Source of the DNA: UBA4416 sp031539425 | Lineage (GTDB): Bacteria > Bacteroidota > Bacteroidia > B-17B0 > Aurantibacillaceae | Length of the DNA stretch: 18,741 nucleotides | Direction of reading: 5' to 3' | Assembly: GCA_031539425.1 (NCBI GenBank) | Contig: JAVKLI010000046.1 | Location: forward strand, 1 to 18,741 | Shown: in pieces, positions 15,025-18,741 of the stretch | Numbering within the stretch: the stretch's first letter is position 1 | Layout of the letters: each line of letters starts with the position of its first letter | The notes under the pieces: model-generated | Seen by the model: only the letters and a program-made list of their open reading frames with translations | What the model was told of the DNA's origin: nothing | Databases searched by the model: none | Made by a program: the position numbers and the translations under genes

Positions 15025-17154
15025 TTATCCTGCCGTTTCTGGCTTAGGTAATAATACTTTGCGAGATAGCTTGGCTTTTCCATTTTTAGGATCGGTACCA
15101 ATATATTTTACTTGTATCACTTCCCCTTCTTTAATTACACCTTCTAATGTATCTAAACGTTTCCAATCAATTTCGCTTATATGTAATAAGCCTTCTTTAC
15201 CAGGCATAAACTCTACAAAGGCGCCATATGGCATAATAGATTTTACAGTAGCCTCGTATATTTCTCCTATTTCAGGTATAGCAACTATTGATTTAATCCG
15301 CATTACAGCTGCTTTTAGGTCTTCTAATTTTTCTGCAAATATTTCAATTTTACCCGTATTATCAACTTCTGTAATTGAAATGGTAGCATTAGTTTTCTTT
15401 TGAATATCTTGTATAACCTTACCTCCTGGACCTATTACGGCACCTATAAATTCTTGAGGAATAGTAAGTGTTTCAAAGCGAGGTACACGTTCGTTATAAT
15501 CTGCTCTTGGAGCATCTAAGGTTTTAGTTATTTCGTTTAATATATGTAAACGGCCGTCTTTAGCTTGAATTAAAGCTTTTTCCATAACTTCATAAGGAAG
15601 GCCATTCACTTTTAAATCCATTTGTACAGCAGTAATTCCATCTTTTGTCCCACACACTTTAAAATCCATATCACCTAAATGGTCTTCATCCCCTAATATA
15701 TCAGATAAGATAGCGTAGTTTTTATTATCAGCCGATGTAATTAAACCCATGGCAATACCAGTTACAGGTTTAGATATTTTTAAACCAGCATCCATTAATG
15801 CTAAAGTGCCTGCGCAAACGGTAGCCATTGATGATGAACCGTTAGATTCTAAAATGTCAGAAACAACACGTATGGTGTAAGGTGTATTGGTAGGCACTAC
15901 TTTTGATAAAGCACGTAAAGCTAAGTTTCCATGCCCTACCTCCCTGCGTCCTGGTCCGCGATTTGGCTTTGCCTCACCAGTAGAAAACCCAGGAAAGTTA
16001 TAGTGTAAAATAAATTTGGTTTCGCCTTTAAAAAAAGCTCCATCTATTAATTGCGCATCTTTATTAGTGCCAAGGGTTACTGAAGTTAACGACTGCGTTT
16101 CACCACGTTGAAATATTGCCGATCCATGTGCACCTGGCAAGTAAGATACCTCGCTCCATATAGGTCGTATTTGATTGGTTTTACGACCATCCAAACGCAC
16201 TTGCGTATCTAATGTAGCTTGACGAACAGCATCGTACTCTACGCCATGGTAGTAAGTGTTAATGAGTTTTTCTTTTTCTTTTAACTCTTCAGGGGTAAAC
16301 GTTTCTTTAAATGCTTTTAAAACTGCTTTAAATGCTTCTTTGCGCTCATTTTTGTTTGGATTACCTTGTTTTGCTACAGCATATACTTTATCATAAGTAG
16401 CTTTTGAAACAGCTGTTTTAAGTTCTAAATCATGCGTTTCATGGTTATAAACACGTTTAGTTTTAACTCCTGCTTTAGCTACAAAATCTTTGATGGCTTT
16501 AATTTGTATTTTAATAGCGGTATGCGCAAATTTAATAGCTTCAAGCATTTCAGTTTCGCTAACTTCGCTCATTTCACCTTCTACCATTGTAATATCTGTT
16601 TCAGAAGCAGCCACTATCATATCTATGGTAGATATTGCTAATTGCTCAACATCAGGGTTAATTACAAGCGCTCCGTTTACTTTACCAACCCTTACTTCAG
16701 AAATTGGTCCATTAAATGGAATATCAGATACAGCAACCGCCGCAGAGGCTGCTAAACCTACTAAGGCATCAGGCATTGTTTTTCTATCTGAAGAAATTAA
16801 TGAAATCATGATTTGAGTATCTGCATGGTAATCATCAGGAAATAAAGGTCTCATGGCTCTATCTACAATTCGGCTAATAAGCACTTCATAATCTGATAAC
16901 TTAGCTTCTCGGCGCAAAAACCCACCAGGAAAGCGGCCCGAAGCTGCGTATTTTTCTTGATAATCTACAGTAAGCGGTAAAAAATCTACCCCTTCTTTTG
17001 CTTCTGGCGAGCTAACCACTGTAGCTAAAATCATGGTAGCGCCCATTTTTACTACCACAGCGCCATCGGCTTGTTTGGCTAATTTTCCTGTTTCTAATGT
17101 TATTTCTCTTCCATCGTCTAACTTAAACGTATGTTGTATTCCTATTTGTGACAT
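15025..17154 (-). CDS. pnp: Polyribonucleotide nucleotidyltransferase (PNPase)
   Basis: PNPase is a phosphorolytic 3'-to-5' exoribonuclease active in mRNA decay and quality control. The 709 residues match the family. Domain order: first RNase PH domain (about 12-145, with GRFPGGFLRREA), all-helical linker (about 150-300), second RNase PH domain (about 325-545), KH domain with GPGG loop at 575-578, and S1 domain (about 625-695, with GAFVEFMPGKEGLLHISE). The active-site stretch ILGDEDHLGDMDF is intact, and Asp489 and Asp495 correspond to E. coli Asp486 and Asp492. It lies downstream of rpsO, as in many bacteria, but a terminator separates the two genes here. Confidence 0.97.
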   Translation of the reverse strand: MSQIGIQHTFKLDDGREITLETGKLAKQADGAVVVKMGATMILATVVSSPEAKEGVDFLPLTVDYQEKYAASGRFPGGFLRREAKLSDYEVLISRIVDRAMRPLFPDDYHADTQIMISLISSDRKTMPDALVGLAASAAVAVSDIPFNGPISEVRVGKVNGALVINPDVEQLAISTIDMIVAASETDITMVEGEMSEVSETEMLEAIKFAHTAIKIQIKAIKDFVAKAGVKTKRVYNHETHDLELKTAVSKATYDKVYAVAKQGNPNKNERKEAFKAVLKAFKETFTPEELKEKEKLINTYYHGVEYDAVRQATLDTQVRLDGRKTNQIRPIWSEVSYLPGAHGSAIFQRGETQSLTSVTLGTNKDAQLIDGAFFKGETKFILHYNFPGFSTGEAKPNRGPGRREVGHGNLALRALSKVVPTNTPYTIRVVSDILESNGSSSMATVCAGTLALMDAGLKISKPVTGIAMGLITSADNKNYAILSDILGDEDHLGDMDFKVCGTKDGITAVQMDLKVNGLPYEVMEKALIQAKDGRLHILNEITKTLDAPRADYNERVPRFETLTIPQEFIGAVIGPGGKVIQDIQKKTNATISITEVDNTGKIEIFAEKLEDLKAAVMRIKSIVAIPEIGEIYEATVKSIMPYGAFVEFMPGKEGLLHISEIDWKRLDTLEGVIKEGEVIQVKYIGTDPKNGKAKLSRKVLLPKPETAG

Positions 17155-17176
17155 ATTATTGTGAATTAATTTTATA

Positions 17177-17184
17177 CCAAGGTA
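17177..17184 (-). promoter_or_regulatory. Possible -7 element (TACCTTGG) before pnp, inside a small inverted repeat
   Basis: TACCTTGG on the minus strand resembles TAnnTTTG with one mismatch and lies 22 bases before the pnp ATG. It sits within ATACC-TT-GGTAT, an inverted repeat with 5-bp arms at 17175-17186. Together with the upstream terminator this suggests that pnp has its own promoter, but the match is imperfect. Confidence 0.35.
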
Positions 17185-17226
17185 TTTGATATAAATTGTT
17201 TTTTTTTTTTTAATTTGTACGTAAAT

Positions 17227-17260
17227 AAAAAAAGCATTCTATATTTTAAGAATGCTTTTT
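17227..17260 (-). terminator. Rho-independent terminator of rpsO
   Basis: On the minus strand a stem GCATTCT/AGAATGC, extended by A5/T5 pairs, encloses an 8-base loop and is followed by a run of seven T. It lies 13 bases after the rpsO stop. This is the clearest terminator in the window, and it would uncouple rpsO from pnp at least partly. The A/T extension makes it weakly bidirectional. Confidence 0.85.
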
Positions 17261-17273
17261 ATAAACTCTGAAA

Positions 17274-17543
17274 TTACTTACGGAGTTCAAGCGTTTTAAT
17301 AATAGCTCTGTAACGCAATACATCTACATGTTTTACGTAATCTAACAAAGCGCGGCGCTTCCCTACTAAATTTAATAATGCACGCTGTGTGCCAAAATCT
17401 TTTTTATTTACTTTTAAATGCCCTGTTAAATGGTCAATACGAGCGGTGAATAAAGCTATTTGAGATTCGCTGCTACCTGTGTTAGTTTCGCTACCTCCGT
17501 GTTTTTTAAAAATTTCTTTTTTTACTTTCGACGTCAAATACAT
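17274..17543 (-). CDS. rpsO: 30S ribosomal protein S15
   Basis: S15 binds 16S rRNA in the platform of the small subunit, early in assembly. The 89 residues are the standard length. The family stretches TGSSESQIALFTARI, HLTGHLK, NKKDFGTQRALLNLVGKRRALLDYV and RYRAIIKTLELR are all present. The leader from the proposed promoter is only about 20 bases, too short for a structured autoregulatory leader like those described for S15 elsewhere. A strong terminator follows, then pnp. Confidence 0.98.
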   Translation of the reverse strand: MYLTSKVKKEIFKKHGGSETNTGSSESQIALFTARIDHLTGHLKVNKKDFGTQRALLNLVGKRRALLDYVKHVDVLRYRAIIKTLELRK

Positions 17544-17569
17544 ATTTTATACTTTTATTTTTTGAGCGC

Positions 17570-17577
17570 CAAATATA
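17570..17577 (-). promoter_or_regulatory. Putative -7 promoter element TATATTTG of rpsO
   Basis: The minus strand reads TATATTTG, an exact match to TAnnTTTG, 26 bases before the rpsO ATG. No exact TTTG is visible at the -33 position; the upstream sequence there includes TTTAGAGG. It is part of a 107-base divergent promoter region shared with the lipoprotein gene. Confidence 0.65.
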
Positions 17578-17602
17578 TATAATTTAAGTGGATAACCTCT
17601 AA

Positions 17603-17632
17603 ATTGTGTTTTAGAAATTTTAACTATTTTTG
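17603..17632 (+). promoter_or_regulatory. Putative promoter of the lipoprotein gene (ATTG, 18-base spacer, TATTTTTG)
   Basis: TATTTTTG at 17625-17632 matches TAnnTTTG exactly and ATTG at 17603-17606 is a near match to the -33 TTTG. The 18-base spacing is within the range known for Bacteroidota promoters. It lies 18 bases before the ATG, so the leader would be only about 12 bases. This is the best two-part promoter in the window. Confidence 0.6.
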
Positions 17633-17650
17633 TAAAAAAAAAATAACTTT

Positions 17651-18376
17651 ATGAAAAACTTTTATATTAAATCGTGTGTCTTATTATCAATTGCATTTAT
17701 GTTAAGCAATTGTATGTCTATTGCCACTTTACAAACAGCAAAAACCACACCTAAAGGTACTGGCTTAATAACTACTTCTTTTGGCTTACCTATACAAGCA
17801 GCAGCAGCGGTTGTAACCTCTACAGTTACTACTGGGTCTGGCTATTCACGTTTATCTTTATTTTCATTAGAAGCAGCAGGTAGGGTAGGAGTAACGAATA
17901 ATTTAGATTTAGGGTTAAGATTTAATTTATTGGGTGATGCTGGAGGGGATGTAAAATATAATTTTTTTCAATCGCCTAATAAAAAGATGTTTTTAAGCAC
18001 TGGGATAGCTATTAATTATATGTTTCATTTTGTGTCTGTAAACTATGGAGGTTCATTGGCATCACTTGGTAGTGGTGTAGGTGATGCTTATGATGTTGTA
18101 TTACCCCTTTATGCTTCATATCATGTAAGTGGTGACATCTTAGCAGTATACTCGGCATTAAAATATGTGTACAGATTTGGTACATTAAAATATTCAACAC
18201 TATTTGCAAGTGATAATACGCTTAACTTTAGCACTAGTTGTTTAAATACATGTATAGGTATGAAATTAGGAAGAAAAAATGCGTTTATTATGGAATTTGC
18301 AACTAATGCTAGTTTACATAATTTAAATGTTAGCCAAAATATGTTTACAGTTGGTTTTGTAGCAGCGCTTGAATAA
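17651..18376 (+). CDS. Predicted lipoprotein with beta-rich body, function unknown
   Basis: The protein has 241 residues. The N-terminus (MKNFYIKSCVLLSIAFMLSNC) is a signal peptide ending in a lipobox-like LSNC, so Cys21 would be the lipidated residue; the Asn at -1 is looser than the consensus Gly or Ala. The mature part is rich in alternating hydrophobic and polar residues and glycine (for example RVGVTNNLDLGLRFN, KKMFLSTGIAINYMF, FTVGFVAALE), as in small outer-membrane beta-barrel-like proteins. No acidic cluster follows Cys21, so there is no sign of the Bacteroidota surface-export signal; a periplasm-facing position is more likely. I recognise no named family. It is transcribed alone, divergent from rpsO. 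Confidence 0.75.
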   Translation: MKNFYIKSCVLLSIAFMLSNCMSIATLQTAKTTPKGTGLITTSFGLPIQAAAAVVTSTVTTGSGYSRLSLFSLEAAGRVGVTNNLDLGLRFNLLGDAGGDVKYNFFQSPNKKMFLSTGIAINYMFHFVSVNYGGSLASLGSGVGDAYDVVLPLYASYHVSGDILAVYSALKYVYRFGTLKYSTLFASDNTLNFSTSCLNTCIGMKLGRKNAFIMEFATNASLHNLNVSQNMFTVGFVAALE

Positions 18377-18637
18377 ATTAGAAGGTACTTTGTGATATTT
18401 TTATGCTTTTATTTTGATAAAGTATATTTACTTAATTGAATAAGTTTATTTTATGTTTATTGATATAGTATTTAATAAATAGTGTAACTCAAGCATTAAT
18501 ATATACTTAATTATAAGGTTTTGTTATTACGCTTATATAAACCCTTTTACATCAAATTTTTGAAGTAAAATATAGTATATTGGTTTTTAAATAATTTATT
18601 ATAATATTATAGTCTAAATTTATAAGGCATTTTTAAT
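18377..18637. other. A/T-rich intergenic region before the glycosyltransferase gene
   Basis: This region of 261 bases has no ORF of useful length on either strand. A short inverted repeat AAGTA/TACTT lies near 18419-18432 and may belong to the end of the lipoprotein transcript, but it has no T-run. A TATATTGG around 18573-18580 is a loose match to the -7 element and would leave a leader of about 50 bases. Confidence 0.4.
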
Positions 18638-18741
18638 ATGTTACAAATATCAATTGTTATTCCTGTTTTTAATGAGCAAGATTCTTTACAAGAACTGCAT
18701 CAATGGATAACTACAGTACTTGAAAAGCATACATTTTTATA
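18638..18741 (+). CDS. Family 2 glycosyltransferase, N-terminal part only
   Basis: The first 34 codons run from the ATG at 18638-18640 to the right edge of the window. The start, ISIVIPVFNEQDSLQELHQWI, is the classic opening beta-strand and NE-containing nucleotide-sugar loop of GT2 enzymes, closest to the dolichol-phosphate mannosyltransferase-like branch. These transfer a sugar from a nucleotide donor to a lipid carrier or glycan at the inner membrane. Donor, acceptor and any membrane anchor cannot be judged from the visible part. Confidence 0.85.
   Translation, partial: MLQISIVIPVFNEQDSLQELHQWITTVLEKHTFL

Noticed and set aside
18012..18209. Minus-strand open frame opposite the lipoprotein gene
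   Set aside because: The histidine-rich translation reflects reverse reading of a beta-rich coding region. No promoter or start context supports it, and the sense frame has a signal peptide and promoter.

Overview
This is an AT-rich stretch of a Bacteroidota chromosome, probably from a free-living, gliding or secretion-competent lineage; I cannot name the genus. Four observations support this. One protein ends in a type IX secretion system (T9SS) type A sorting domain. Another is full of PKD, Ig-like and NHL repeats. A GldA-type ABC ATPase is present. Several genes are preceded by the Bacteroidota -7 promoter element TAnnTTTG rather than by E. coli-like promoters and Shine-Dalgarno sites.

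Layout. Positions 1-2669 (minus) hold the N-terminal 889 codons of a very large secreted repeat protein that runs off the left edge: signal peptide, Ig-like domain, PKD domain, NHL propeller, second Ig-like domain, second PKD domain, then tandem modules of about 80 residues. It is followed (2812-3903, minus) by an AI-2E/PerM-family membrane protein. A 495-base gap (3904-4398) contains a start-less ORF remnant, a 14-bp palindrome and the promoter of a plus-strand cluster. That cluster (4399-8136) is accB-accC-gldA-purE-dCMP deaminase, tightly packed and probably one transcription unit. It combines the first step of fatty-acid synthesis, a gliding-motility ABC ATPase, and purine and pyrimidine nucleotide synthesis.

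From 8281 to 17543 everything is on the minus strand. In transcription order (right to left) it reads rpsO, a terminator, pnp, a small membrane protein, lpxB, pssA, prfC, a terminator-like hairpin, and a 920-residue secreted M43-type metalloprotease with a T9SS tail. lpxB and pssA overlap by one base, and prfC follows pssA after 6 bases, so lipid A synthesis, phospholipid synthesis and translation termination are probably co-transcribed. rpsO-pnp is a widely conserved pair.

At the right end, a plus-strand lipoprotein with a predicted beta-rich body (17651-18376) is divergent from rpsO. The first 34 codons of a family 2 glycosyltransferase begin at 18638.

Most of the window is housekeeping. 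I found no CRISPR array, tRNA, rRNA, insertion sequence, prophage or obvious defence system. The most unusual items are: the metalloprotease, whose catalytic domain appears to be split by a GEVED-type insertion between the zinc helix and the Met-turn; the repeat protein with recently duplicated modules; a PurE with arginine in its phosphate-binding motif; and the unidentified ORF remnant at 4054-4248.
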